A stretch of 49,514 nucleotides of DNA from Alkalibacter sp964582705 (GTDB lineage Bacteria > Bacillota > Clostridia > Eubacteriales > Alkalibacteraceae), in the NCBI GenBank assembly GCA_964582705.1, contig CAZOTE010000010.1:1-49514 (forward strand). Direction: 5' to 3'. The notes below the pieces were generated by a model that saw only the letters and a program-made list of their open reading frames with translations, did not search any database and was not told the DNA's origin. Shown piece after piece: positions 7,987-15,824 of this stretch; position 1 is the stretch's first letter; every line of letters starts with the position of its first letter. Position numbers and translations under genes: made by a program.

Positions 7987-8730
7987 TTAAAGGTCTTTCG
8001 CTTTCTGCTTTCCCTCTTTTAACTTTCCAATGATTGCTTCAGGGGTATTTTCATCCAAGTGCATGAAAAATTCCCTTTCAAGTATCTGATGAAGGTAGTG
8101 GGCATCAGAAGATCTTAATATCCTGTATTTCGCCGCAATCATATCAATTAAAGGATTCTGTCCCTTTTTATACATTGATGACAATTCCACTGTTTTGATA
8201 TCAAGCTCATCGGGTATGAATCCCAAATTTGAAACGATACTGAAGCTCCTTCTGTCGATATGAGCTGGAACGATTACGCCGCCTAGGTCTTTGGCTAATT
8301 CATCCAAGCGGCTGATGGTTATATCCACTGAGTTTATCAGCAGCTTCTCCACTTTTCCCGATTCTTCGTCAAACTCATTTAATTCCAATTGTTGCCCAAA
8401 AAGCTTCTCGTCATTTTTTATATCGGGAAGCTTTTTATAAAGATAATCCCCAAACTCCATAGCATCCTCAACCCTGTTGAAATATGCCAGGGCATGAATT
8501 TCCTCTTTTGTATTGACTTCTATTCCCGGAACCAATGTAAGCCCTGATTTTCTAGCTACCTTTGCCACTGTCGGAAGATTCCTTCCGCTGTTGTGGTCTG
8601 CAACGGCTATTGCATCAAGCCCCTTCAGCAACGACATGTTGACGATGTTATTAGGCGTCATATCTAAATCGCCGCAAGGCGACAAGCACGAATGTATATG
8701 CAGGTCCACTGCGAATGCTTTTAAGTCCAT
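7987..8730 (-). CDS. PHP-domain phosphoesterase
   Basis: PHP proteins are metal-dependent phosphoesterases. This 247-residue protein has the first metal-binding motif DLHIHSCLSPCGD (His11, His13) and ADHN near residue 44. A later VPAHID and a C-terminal SSDAHY supply the other metal ligands. The fold is therefore likely catalytic. The substrate is unknown; relatives cleave 5'-phosphate ends or histidinol phosphate. The ATG at 8730 lies 2 bases after the stop of the DRTGG gene, so translation is coupled. Such PHP proteins recur next to hydrogenase-like and DRTGG genes in Clostridia. Confidence 0.85.
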   Translation of the reverse strand: MDLKAFAVDLHIHSCLSPCGDLDMTPNNIVNMSLLKGLDAIAVADHNSGRNLPTVAKVARKSGLTLVPGIEVNTKEEIHALAYFNRVEDAMEFGDYLYKKLPDIKNDEKLFGQQLELNEFDEESGKVEKLLINSVDITISRLDELAKDLGGVIVPAHIDRRSFSIVSNLGFIPDELDIKTVELSSMYKKGQNPLIDMIAAKYRILRSSDAHYLHQILEREFFMHLDENTPEAIIGKLKEGKQKAKDL

Positions 8731-8732
8731 GA

Positions 8733-9065
8733 TTAAATTGCGTCTTTAAACAGGCAGGCTATTTCATATGCATCAAGAGAAGTGCTTAAAATTGGTATGT
8801 CTTCCTCCAGTGCTTTCTTTGCAGTATTTTCATCCGGTTTAAGATCCTCCGGCAATATGATGCAGCTCATTTCCAATAAAACTGCCACTGCCACTATGTT
8901 CATATGTGTCTGAACGGTAATCCAAGCGCATTTTTTATCCGCATGAGACATTACCCAGCTCAACAAATCTCCTATGTATACATTCTCGATGGTTTTTTCA
9001 AGATCCACCCCTTGGTTTTCCAGAGTGAATCTTTTGGTTTCCAACAATTCTTTAACAGTCAACAT
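8733..9065 (-). CDS. DRTGG-type regulatory domain protein (second copy)
   Basis: This 110-residue protein resembles stand-alone DRTGG domains, small alpha/beta units thought to bind ligands in regulatory proteins. It has VYIGDLLSWVMS, then AWITVQTHMNIVAVAVLLEMSC, then a C-terminal PILSTSLDAYEIACLF. It shares that last pattern with the other small protein of this cluster at 10841-11191, so the two look like paralogues. Its ATG shares one base with the stop of the hydrogenase-like gene (TGATG). The ligand is unknown. Confidence 0.7.
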   Translation of the reverse strand: MLTVKELLETKRFTLENQGVDLEKTIENVYIGDLLSWVMSHADKKCAWITVQTHMNIVAVAVLLEMSCIILPEDLKPDENTAKKALEEDIPILSTSLDAYEIACLFKDAI

Positions 9066-10411
9066 CAGTCATCCCTTTCATCCTCTTCTTTGTCTTTCAT
9101 AACCGGCACTACTTTTTCGGACAGGTCATACATCAGCTTTGAAAGCTCGTTGATGGCCTCCCTGAGCACGAAGATGCAGTCAACCTCGCTTGCCTGCCCC
9201 CTTACTATGTCTTCAGCCAATGCTCTGCACCCGGGAGCTCCGCATGAGCCGCAGTCGATGCCCGGCAATGTATTTTCAATCTTATCCATTGTCTCCATTT
9301 TCTTAATGGATTCCTGAATATCCGAATCAAGAGGGGTCTCAGGCATCGGGAATATCTCCCCTTCCCTGTCCAGCAATCCGGATTTGTAAGCCTTCATTAT
9401 CATTTCATCGGTAATATCGTTTTCTCCAGTCTTTTTTTCAGAGAATCTGTCCATGATTCTCTTTTTTGCAATGAAAGTATTCTCGACTGTAAGGCACCCT
9501 CCTACGCAACCTCCTATACAGGCCAGGCCTTCGAAAAAATCCAGTTCTCTCAAGCGCCCGTTTTCGATTTCCTCTAAAACGCTGATTACATTATGAATTC
9601 CATCTACGTTTATTATCTGTTTATCAGAAATGTAGCTGGATTCTCCACCGGTGTGGGCCCATATGAGGCCTCTGCCTGTAGAGTGTTGCAGGTCTTCTTC
9701 TTCAACTTTGTCGATTCGATCCAGTATTTCAGGATAAATCTCCGCTATGGATATGGATGCATCTATGCTGGAAAGGCTGTTGTCCCAGGGTATGTAGCTG
9801 TGAATTGTAGTTGCCTTGGCTGCACAGGGGGTTATAAATATCAAACCTATTTCTTCGTCTTTAAGTCCCTTCTCCCTTTTGAGCCTGCTGCGCACCAACC
9901 TTGCCGTAACCTCCATTGGAGATTCCAGGTGAACCAGATTCGGTATCAACTCGGGAAATCTTACCTGTATCATTCTCACTACAGCAGGACATGCAGATGA
10001 TATCAGGGGCTTTTTGACGTCCTTTTCCATCAGTTCGTATTTAAGCGCTTCTCCAACTATCTCAGCTCCGTATGCAACTTCCTGAACCTCGTCAAATCCG
10101 ATTTTCTTCAAGGCAGTAAGTATCCTGTTGATGCTGATTTTCTTTTTAAATTGTGCAATAGTGGTCGGCGCAGGCAAAGCTACGGTATACTTGTAATTTT
10201 TAAGTATCTCAAGTTTGTCAGTGACTGCATTTTTGGCATGATAAGGACATACCCTTATGCACTCTCCACAGTCTATGCACCTTTCCTTGATTATCGTCGC
10301 CTTTCCCTTTCTTACCCTTATTGCCTGGGTGGGACAATTTCTAAGGCAAGTTGTGCATCCCTTGCATTTGCTCTTATCCAAAACCACCGAGTGGTAGTAT
10401 TCGTTATTCAT
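9065..10411 (-). CDS. Sensory-type [FeFe]-hydrogenase-like iron-sulfur protein
   Basis: This is a 448-residue protein in three parts. Residues 16-55 hold two ferredoxin [4Fe-4S] motifs. Residues about 75-310 form an [FeFe]-hydrogenase H-cluster domain, and residues 387-412 carry an RnfB-like DCGSCGAPGC motif with Cys412. The H-cluster ligands are kept: Cys141 in SSACP, Cys196 in TPCAAK, and Cys298 and Cys302 in ACIGGC. The proton-relay cysteine of catalytic enzymes (TSCCP) is alanine (Ala140), a change known from sensory HydS-type hydrogenases. The start at 10411 has GGTGAT upstream; an ATG 18 bases earlier has no ribosome binding site. It probably senses hydrogen or redox state for the neighbouring HATPase proteins. 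Confidence 0.85.
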   Translation of the reverse strand: MNNEYYHSVVLDKSKCKGCTTCLRNCPTQAIRVRKGKATIIKERCIDCGECIRVCPYHAKNAVTDKLEILKNYKYTVALPAPTTIAQFKKKISINRILTALKKIGFDEVQEVAYGAEIVGEALKYELMEKDVKKPLISSACPAVVRMIQVRFPELIPNLVHLESPMEVTARLVRSRLKREKGLKDEEIGLIFITPCAAKATTIHSYIPWDNSLSSIDASISIAEIYPEILDRIDKVEEEDLQHSTGRGLIWAHTGGESSYISDKQIINVDGIHNVISVLEEIENGRLRELDFFEGLACIGGCVGGCLTVENTFIAKKRIMDRFSEKKTGENDITDEMIMKAYKSGLLDREGEIFPMPETPLDSDIQESIKKMETMDKIENTLPGIDCGSCGAPGCRALAEDIVRGQASEVDCIFVLREAINELSKLMYDLSEKVVPVMKDKEEDERDD

Positions 10412-10425
10412 TTGAATCACCATCT

Positions 10426-10848
10426 TCATAATTTAAATATCATTTTTATTTTAGTTCCTTCAGATATTTTTGACTCGATAAAGAACTCGTCGGCGCATTT
10501 TTTCATGTTTGGAAGGCCCATGCCCGCGCCAAAACCCATCTCCCGGATTTCAGCCGTTGCCGTCGACCATCCTTCCGTCATCGCAAGTTCAACGTTTTCA
10601 ATTCCCGGACCAAAGTCCTCGGTCGCTACGATGACCTTGTCGGAGTTGACGCTTAAATACATCTTTCCACCTTTTGAGTGGATTGCGATATTCATCTCCG
10701 CCTCATATGACGCAATGGCGATCCTCCGAACCACGGAGGTGTCCACTCCAATTTGTTGCAGAGTTCTTTTTATGCTTCTTGAAGCGTCACCGGCGGCGGC
10801 AAAGTCTCTGCTCCCAACTTGATAGTCCATTTCATAGATGCTATTCAT
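10426..10848 (-). CDS. RsbT/anti-sigma-type ATP-binding protein
   Basis: This 140-residue protein is close in size to RsbT/RsbW serine kinases and has their single HATPase fold. The N-box is YEAEMN (Glu51, Asn53), followed by EDFGPGI (Asp78, Gly80, Gly82) and GFGAGMGLPNMK. The start at 10848 is chosen because GGAG lies 9 bases upstream and the ATG overlaps the end of the preceding gene. A longer reading to 10896 lacks such a signal. No membrane segment is present. In Bacillus, RsbT-type proteins phosphorylate a partner serine. No obvious STAS antagonist lies beside it, so the target is unknown. Confidence 0.8.
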   Translation of the reverse strand: MNSIYEMDYQVGSRDFAAAGDASRSIKRTLQQIGVDTSVVRRIAIASYEAEMNIAIHSKGGKMYLSVNSDKVIVATEDFGPGIENVELAMTEGWSTATAEIREMGFGAGMGLPNMKKCADEFFIESKISEGTKIKMIFKL

Positions 10849-11191
10849 AAGATCTGTCTCCAAGTCCTTCCTTGTAAAGCTTGCCGCATGCTTCATACAA
10901 AGGCAGCCTGGTTTTCATAATCACCATGTCCAGTTCATCCGCCTCCTGAACCATCTCCACTGCAGGGGTTTTATCCCTCACGAAAACGAGACATTGGATG
11001 TTTGCCATTTCTGCGGTCTTAAGAACATGAATATTCGTAAGCCCAGTCAACAGGACTACGTCTTCTTTGGCAAACCTTAGAACATCGCTCATAAGGTCGC
11101 AGCCGCAGGCTAGAGAAATCTCGTCGCTGAGCTTGTCTCCTCCGCAGAGAATCTCTGCATCTAAAATACTTTTGATTTCATGTAGCTTCAT
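10841..11191 (-). CDS. DRTGG-type regulatory domain protein (first copy)
   Basis: This 116-residue first gene of the signalling cluster has ACGCDLMSDVLRFAKEDVVLLTG, a typical DRTGG pattern (shown here as two halves, ACGCDLMSDVLRF then AKEDVVLLTG). A C-terminal DMVIMKTRLPLYEACGKLY resembles the end of the second copy at 8733-9065. The ATG follows GGGAGG. The reading overlaps the next gene by 8 bases. A promoter with a palindrome lies immediately upstream, so this small protein or its partners may take part in autoregulation. Ligand and partner are unknown. Confidence 0.7.
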   Translation of the reverse strand: MKLHEIKSILDAEILCGGDKLSDEISLACGCDLMSDVLRFAKEDVVLLTGLTNIHVLKTAEMANIQCLVFVRDKTPAVEMVQEADELDMVIMKTRLPLYEACGKLYKEGLGDRSYE

Positions 11192-11204
11192 AAGTTTCCT
11201 CCCA

Positions 11205-11250
11205 AATATAGGTATACCTATATTGTAACTGAGTTAAGTATTTAACACAA
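11205..11250 (-). promoter_or_regulatory. Promoter and palindromic operator of the hydrogenase-like cluster
   Basis: The minus strand shows -35 TTGTGT (11245-11250), a 17-base spacer and -10 TACAAT (11222-11227). A perfect 20-bp palindrome with half-site AATATAGGTA spans 11205-11224. It overlaps the last bases of the -10 and the transcription start, and ends just before the ribosome binding site. A bound regulator would block transcription. Confidence 0.65.
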
Positions 11251-11312
11251 TAGGCAAAACGATGGGCTTATATCTTTCGATACTGCCTGTTAGGGCGCTT
11301 GTGCCATGCATC

Positions 11313-12176
11313 TTATTTACCCAGAGCTTCCTCTGCATTGTAAGAGCTTCTTACAAAGGGGGAAGATGCTACATACTTAAATCCCATATCCAGTGCGATC
11401 AGCCTGTATTCTTCGAATACGTCCGGATGAACGAACTCTACAACTTCGTGGTGGCTTTGAGATGGTCTTAAATATTGACCTATCGTCACAAAATCACAAT
11501 CAACATTTTTCAAATCCTCTAGAACCTTCAAAACTTGGTGTTTTTTCTCTCCAAGACCGAGCATTATTCCCGATTTTGTATAGATTTCAGGATCCATACC
11601 CTTAACTCTCTTCAAAAGCTCAAGGCTTCTTTCATACTCTGCCATGGGACGTACCTCATCATAAAGCTCCGGCACTGTTTCAAGGTTGTGATTGATTATA
11701 TGAGGATTGGCCGCTACCACTGTTTTCAGATCCTCATATGATCCTTCAAAGTCCGGTATCAATACCTCTACGATAACATCTGTATCTCTTTTTTTGATTT
11801 CTTCGATAACCTTCGCAAAATGCCCTGAGCCTCCGTCAGGAAGATCATCCCTAGTAACTGATGTTATTACCACGTGCTTCATCTTCATTTCTTTTATAGC
11901 CTTGCCGATATTGACTGGTTCCATCGGGTCCACATGACCCGGCTCTCCTTTGGAAACATTGCAGAAAGTACAGTTTCTTGTGCATATGCTGCCCAGTATC
12001 ATAAAAGTCGCTCTCTTTTTGCTAAAGCATTCTCCTCTGTTCGGGCAGTTTGCCTCATCGCAGACAGTATTAAGCCCCAGATCCTTTAGCAGCTTTTCGA
12101 CCTCTTCTGAGTGACCCGTCTTCCTAAAGGGGATTTTTAGCCAATCCGGCTTTATTTCTCTTTTTGTATCAGACAT
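11313..12176 (-). CDS. lipA: Lipoyl synthase LipA
   Basis: LipA (287 residues) is a radical SAM enzyme that inserts two sulfur atoms into protein-bound octanoyl groups to make lipoate. The auxiliary cluster cysteines are in CDEANCPNRGEC (Cys39, 44, 50). The radical SAM cluster is in CTRNCTFC (Cys65, 69, 72). The C-terminal RSSY motif supplies the serine ligand. The ATG at 12176 overlaps the end of lipB by 8 bases, so the two are translated together. No lipoate-dependent dehydrogenase or glycine cleavage genes lie in the window. Confidence 0.97.
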   Translation of the reverse strand: MSDTKREIKPDWLKIPFRKTGHSEEVEKLLKDLGLNTVCDEANCPNRGECFSKKRATFMILGSICTRNCTFCNVSKGEPGHVDPMEPVNIGKAIKEMKMKHVVITSVTRDDLPDGGSGHFAKVIEEIKKRDTDVIVEVLIPDFEGSYEDLKTVVAANPHIINHNLETVPELYDEVRPMAEYERSLELLKRVKGMDPEIYTKSGIMLGLGEKKHQVLKVLEDLKNVDCDFVTIGQYLRPSQSHHEVVEFVHPDVFEEYRLIALDMGFKYVASSPFVRSSYNAEEALGK

Positions 12177-12849
12177 GTTTTTTTACCTCGCTTAATGTAA
12201 TATCTTCAAGAGTGGCGTCAAATACTTTTTCAAAGTACTCCACCACCTGTTTTTTTGCATCCGTCATTGATATTTTTTTGCCAGTGAGCATCTCCAACGA
12301 CACAGGTGTTCTGTCTGTTAATCCACAGGGATTGATCAGTTTGAAATGCTCCATATTGGTGCTCACGTTGTACGCAAAGCCATGCATGGTTACCATGTGC
12401 TTTACATGTATGCCGATTGCAGTGATCTTTTCTTTGCCTATCCATACGCCTGTATATTCCTTGTTTTCTTTATGAGCGTTTATGTTGTATTCGTTTTTTA
12501 AAAGTTGAATGAATATCTCAAGCAGATTATCGAGATAGTCTTTGGCGCTTATATTGGCTTTTTTTAGATTGATTATGGGATAACCTACGATCTGCCCAGG
12601 ACCGTGATATGTGACATCTCCACCCCGGTTGCTCGAATGTATTTCTATCCCCATGTTCTCAAGCAATTCCTTCCCTGCTAGTATATGTTCGTCATTTCCC
12701 CTGCAGCCAAGCGTTATCACCGGCTTGTGTTCAGTAAGTATCAGGGTATCTTTAATGAGCTCGTTTTCACGAAGCTCCCTTATCTTTTTTTGCAGCTCAA
12801 GGCACGACCCATATTCTGTCAATCCTAAATCAAGCAAGTTCATCTCCAT
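12169..12849 (-). CDS. lipB: Octanoyltransferase LipB
   Basis: LipB (226 residues) moves octanoyl from acyl carrier protein to the lipoyl domains of target enzymes, providing the substrate of LipA. RGGDVTYHGPGQIVGYPI, TAIGIHV with a preceding lysine (Lys141), HGFAYNVSTNM and the catalytic cysteine in INPCG (Cys175) are all present. The ATG at 12849 follows AGGAG with 8-base spacing. The gene begins 51 bases after tRNA-Leu on the same strand, so it may be read from the tRNA promoter. Confidence 0.97.
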   Translation of the reverse strand: MEMNLLDLGLTEYGSCLELQKKIRELRENELIKDTLILTEHKPVITLGCRGNDEHILAGKELLENMGIEIHSSNRGGDVTYHGPGQIVGYPIINLKKANISAKDYLDNLLEIFIQLLKNEYNINAHKENKEYTGVWIGKEKITAIGIHVKHMVTMHGFAYNVSTNMEHFKLINPCGLTDRTPVSLEMLTGKKISMTDAKKQVVEYFEKVFDATLEDITLSEVKKHV

Positions 12850-12899
12850 GTGGATTACTCCTTTATTATGTAAAATTTACCAGTCTTTGGATAAAAAAA

Positions 12900-12986
12900 T
12901 GGTGCGAAGGGGGGGACTTGAACCCCCACGGAATTTCTTCCACATGCCCCTCAAGCATGCGCGTCTGCCAGTTCCGCCACCCTCGC
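12900..12986 (-). tRNA. tRNA-Leu, anticodon GAG
   Basis: This is an 87-base class II tRNA. The acceptor stem pairs GCGAGGG with CCTTCGC (one G-U), followed by discriminator A and an encoded CCA. The anticodon stem pairs CATGC with GCATG and the loop is TTGAGGG, giving anticodon GAG (reads CUC and CUU). A long variable arm and a GTTCAAGTC T-loop are visible. The 7-T run right after CCA is not preceded by a separate hairpin. Confidence 0.95.
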
Positions 12987-13033
12987 ACATTAAATCTAAA
13001 TACTTAGCCTCACGGCTTTAAGGTACAAGAAAT

Positions 13034-13062
13034 ATTATAAACTCAAACTCTGGAATTGACAA
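13034..13062 (-). promoter_or_regulatory. Promoter of tRNA-Leu (and possibly lipBA)
   Basis: The minus strand has -35 TTGTCA (13057-13062), a 17-base spacer and -10 TATAAT (13034-13039), about 48 bases before the tRNA 5' end. This is a near-consensus vegetative promoter. Confidence 0.75.
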
Positions 13063-13069
13063 GTCTATT

Positions 13070-13663
13070 TTAAAATAAATTGCGCCACATCAAAAAAACA
13101 CCTTCTCTTAATTCCTTTAATGTGCCGTCATTCCATATAACTATGTCGGCGTATCTTTCCTTCTCATCCCCCGACATCTGTGCATCCACTCTTCGAATAG
13201 CCTCCTCAATGGAAAATTCATTTCTATCCATGATCCTTTGAAGCTGAGCCTCCCTTGAGGCTCTGACTAAAACTACTACGTCCACCCTGTCCATGAGGGA
13301 TGCCTCTATGAGAAGGGGACAATCATATGCCACATATCCCCCTCCCATCCTTTCACATCTTGCAATCTGGATCTTATATAATCTGTCCACCTCTGGGTGC
13401 ACTATCGAATTTAAAATCTTTCTTTTAATTTTATCTTGAAAAATCATATCTCCCAAGGCTTTTCGGTTTAAGGACCCCTCTGCATTAATTACACCGCGGC
13501 CGAACTGTTTTTCTATCCTCGCAAGTCCTTCTGACCCGGGTTCCACGGCTTTTCTTGCGAGTTCATCCGCATCGATAACGTCTATATTGAGATCTTCCCT
13601 GAATATTTTTGACACCGAGCTTTTGCCTGTTCCTATCCCTCCGGTAATTCCTATAATCTTCAT
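13070..13663 (-). CDS. coaE: Dephospho-CoA kinase
   Basis: CoaE (197 residues) phosphorylates dephospho-CoA, the last step of coenzyme A synthesis. The P-loop GITGGIGTGKSS lies at residues 5-16. DADELARKAVEPG and YDCPLLIEASL are family motifs of the CoA-binding region. The ATG is preceded by GGAG placed in the end of the aminopeptidase gene, 12 bases away. The gene ends just before the tRNA promoter. Confidence 0.96.
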   Translation of the reverse strand: MKIIGITGGIGTGKSSVSKIFREDLNIDVIDADELARKAVEPGSEGLARIEKQFGRGVINAEGSLNRKALGDMIFQDKIKRKILNSIVHPEVDRLYKIQIARCERMGGGYVAYDCPLLIEASLMDRVDVVVLVRASREAQLQRIMDRNEFSIEEAIRRVDAQMSGDEKERYADIVIWNDGTLKELREGVFLMWRNLF

Positions 13664-13675
13664 GTGGCTGCTCCG

Positions 13676-15088
13676 CTACATGTCGCTTTCATAAAAAGCC
13701 TTGAAGGCCTTATACAACATGTAAATATCGCCTTTCGAAGAGATTTCCCACGGGGAATGCATGCTAAGAAGCCCGATTCCGCAATCTATTACATCCATCC
13801 CAAAAGCTGCCGGGATGAAAGCAATTGTTCCGCCTCCGCCCATGTCCACTTTTCCAAGTTCGCCTACCTGCCATAATATTTTGTTTTTATTAAAAAGGCT
13901 TCTAATCTCAGCCATAAATTCTGCATGAGCGTCGTTGCTGGAGCTTTTGCCCCTGACCCCCGTATACTTGGTTATGGCAACCCCTTCTCCGAGATATACA
14001 GCATTGTATTTGTCATGAGTATTCGCAAAATTAGGATCCACGGCTGCATTGACATCCGCGGAAAGAAACTTCGAGTTTTGAAGAGATCTTCTAATTGCCA
14101 TGTCCGGATTTTTATCCGCAGTGAGGCTTAATATCTCATATACAAAATTTTCGAAAAATTTCGAGCTCATGCTCGTGTCTCCCACGCTTCCTATTTCTTC
14201 TTTATCCGCAAATATCGCGAATATCGACTTCTTGTGATTTTCTGCGTCAAAAATCGCCTTTAGGGAAGTATACGCGCAAACCCTGTCGTCTTGACCATAT
14301 CCACCTATCATGCTTCTGTCCATGCCTGCATCACGTGCTTGTCCCGCAGGAACTACTTCAAGCTCGGCAGATGTGAAATCCTCCTCTATGATTCCGTATT
14401 TTTCATGAAGCATTAAAAGGACATTGTACTTGAATCGTTCCTTTTCTTCCTTGTCTTCGAACGGAATGCTTCCTATTAGAAGGTTTAACATTTCACCTTC
14501 TACAGCATCACCCAGTTTTTTTACCATCATGTCCTTGGATAAATGCGGAAGCAGATCGGTGATAAAAAACACCGGATCCTTTTCATCTTCTCCAATGGAT
14601 ATTTTTATTGCATTCCCATCTTCTTTAATTATGGTTCCGTGGATTGCCAGTGGCGTTGTTATCCATTGATACTTCTTTATTCCACCGTAATAATGGGTTT
14701 TAAAAAAACTAAGTTTGCCGTCTTCGTACAAGGGTGATTGTTTCAAATCAAGCCTGGGTGCATCGATATGTGATCCAACCATCAGGAATCCTTTTTCCGG
14801 ATTCACTCCTCCCATTTTGAACATCACTACCTGTTTGCCCTTGTATAGGGAATATACCTTATCTCCAGGCTTTAATGTCAGGTTGTTATCGATATAATGG
14901 TCTATGGATTTAAAACCCTCTTTTTCCGCTAGAGCAGTTATATGCTCTGCCGCCTCTCTTTCCGTCTTGCTCTTATCTAGAAAGAGCTTATAACCGTCAC
15001 AAAACACAAACGCATCGTCTTTTTCGCCCTCCAACACATCCCACACGTTTAGGCTCTGTCTTTTAAGTTTTAATTTATCTGTTTCCAT
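13676..15088 (-). CDS. M18 family zinc aminopeptidase
   Basis: This 470-residue cytosolic metallopeptidase of the M18 family (aspartyl aminopeptidase-like) removes N-terminal residues from peptides. Metal and catalytic motifs are GSHIDAPRLDLK (His107), GYGQDDRVC with its aspartate, and FADKEEIGSVG with paired glutamates. Near the C-terminus are DMGGGGTIAF and SMHSPWE with the last histidine ligand. No signal peptide is visible. The ATG follows AGGGGGGCGG. It sits 11 bases after the DUF896 gene and 12 before coaE, so the three form one transcript. Substrate preference cannot be read from sequence. Confidence 0.93.
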   Translation of the reverse strand: METDKLKLKRQSLNVWDVLEGEKDDAFVFCDGYKLFLDKSKTEREAAEHITALAEKEGFKSIDHYIDNNLTLKPGDKVYSLYKGKQVVMFKMGGVNPEKGFLMVGSHIDAPRLDLKQSPLYEDGKLSFFKTHYYGGIKKYQWITTPLAIHGTIIKEDGNAIKISIGEDEKDPVFFITDLLPHLSKDMMVKKLGDAVEGEMLNLLIGSIPFEDKEEKERFKYNVLLMLHEKYGIIEEDFTSAELEVVPAGQARDAGMDRSMIGGYGQDDRVCAYTSLKAIFDAENHKKSIFAIFADKEEIGSVGDTSMSSKFFENFVYEILSLTADKNPDMAIRRSLQNSKFLSADVNAAVDPNFANTHDKYNAVYLGEGVAITKYTGVRGKSSSNDAHAEFMAEIRSLFNKNKILWQVGELGKVDMGGGGTIAFIPAAFGMDVIDCGIGLLSMHSPWEISSKGDIYMLYKAFKAFYESDM

Positions 15089-15099
15089 AATCCGCCCCC

Positions 15100-15270
15100 C
15101 TAATCGACTATTTCAATATTGTCCAACTGTTGTTTGAAATTTTTTCTGAAATTTTCAAGATATTCTTCCCTCAATTGCTTTTGCTCCTTGGCTTCTTCTT
15201 CCGTAAGCCCAGATGCTTTTTTTTTGTTTGCCAGCTCGTTGATCCTTTTTATTTTATCTTCGCTTAACAT
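15100..15270 (-). CDS. DUF896 family small protein (YnzC-like)
   Basis: This 56-residue cytosolic protein has the DUF896 pattern LSEDKIKRINELANKKK, then GLTEEEAKEQKQLREEYL, then FRKNFKQQLDNI (residues 1-51). The family is helical and common in Firmicutes; its function is not established. The start at 15270 follows GGAGGAACGAT. A longer reading to 15348 would run across the promoter and was rejected. Confidence 0.9.
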   Translation of the reverse strand: MLSEDKIKRINELANKKKASGLTEEEAKEQKQLREEYLENFRKNFKQQLDNIEIVD

Positions 15271-15300
15271 ATCGTTCCTCCAAAATATTCTTATCCCAAC

Positions 15301-15309
15301 ATTATACCA
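15301..15309 (-). promoter_or_regulatory. Extended -10 promoter of the DUF896-M18-coaE transcript
   Basis: TGGTATAAT on the minus strand is an extended -10 of the TGn type, 30 bases before the DUF896 start. An A-tract lies in the -35 area instead of a clear hexamer. Confidence 0.6.
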
Positions 15310-15345
15310 TATTAGAGTTTTTTTTAAATAATAACCTTTTTTACG

Positions 15346-15383
15346 CACAAAAAACCAAGCACCCTTTCCTTGAGGCTTGGTTT
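15346..15383 (-). terminator. Terminator of ptsH
   Basis: A perfect 9-bp stem (AAACCAAGC / GCTTGGTTT) with a 14-base loop is followed by a further TTT run on the minus strand, 23 bases after the ptsH stop. Confidence 0.85.
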
Positions 15384-15406
15384 AAGTCAACCTTACTATA
15401 CTTTTA

Positions 15407-15670
15407 TCAACCTTCGAATTCGGATTCAACTAGCGCACACAAAGCATTTAGTGCTTCTTCCTCGTCCGATCCGCTGGCTTCGATTATTATCTCCGTTCCC
15501 TTGTCAACCCCTAAAACCATGACGCCCATTATACTCTTCGCACTGACTGTGGCAGTGTCTTTTTTTATATAAATATTACTTTTGAATCTGTTGGCTAGTT
15601 CAACAAACTTAGACGCCGGCCTTGCATGAAGACCTAGCTTGTTGGTAACCACCACGCTTTTGTAAACCAT
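15407..15670 (-). CDS. ptsH: Phosphocarrier protein HPr
   Basis: HPr (87 residues) carries phosphate from Enzyme I to sugar-specific PTS components. NKLGLHARPAS has the phosphorylated histidine at the canonical position 15. SAKSIMGVMVLG has Ser46, the site used by HPr kinase in carbon catabolite control of Firmicutes. ptsI is not adjacent, and the gene has its own promoter and terminator. The family also contains Crh, but that lacks the histidine, so HPr fits. Confidence 0.95.
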   Translation of the reverse strand: MVYKSVVVTNKLGLHARPASKFVELANRFKSNIYIKKDTATVSAKSIMGVMVLGVDKGTEIIIEASGSDEEEALNALCALVESEFEG

Positions 15671-15713
15671 TACACCACCCCTTTGAAAATATGCCTCTTC
15701 TAACGCTATCTTA

Positions 15714-15741
15714 ATTATACATGTTATTTAAGTTTTATCAA
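15714..15741 (-). promoter_or_regulatory. ptsH: Promoter of ptsH
   Basis: -35 TTGATA (15736-15741), a 16-base spacer, then -10 TATAAT (15714-15719) on the minus strand, 44 bases before the start codon. Confidence 0.7.
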
Positions 15742-15787
15742 ATATTTATTGAAAATTTAATATCGATATTTCAATTTTACCGTACTG

Positions 15788-15796
15788 TGGTATAAT
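15788..15796 (+). promoter_or_regulatory. Extended -10 promoter of the DUF1858 gene
   Basis: TGGTATAAT on the plus strand lies 28 bases before the start codon, divergent from the ptsH promoter. No clear -35 hexamer is visible. Confidence 0.6.
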
Positions 15797-15824
15797 ATAA
15801 ACATGAATTTGGAGGTGAACAGCA

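Noticed and set aside
10151..10822. A 223-codon plus-strand frame
   Set aside because: It runs antisense to the hydrogenase-like and RsbT-like genes, which have clear domain motifs and starts.
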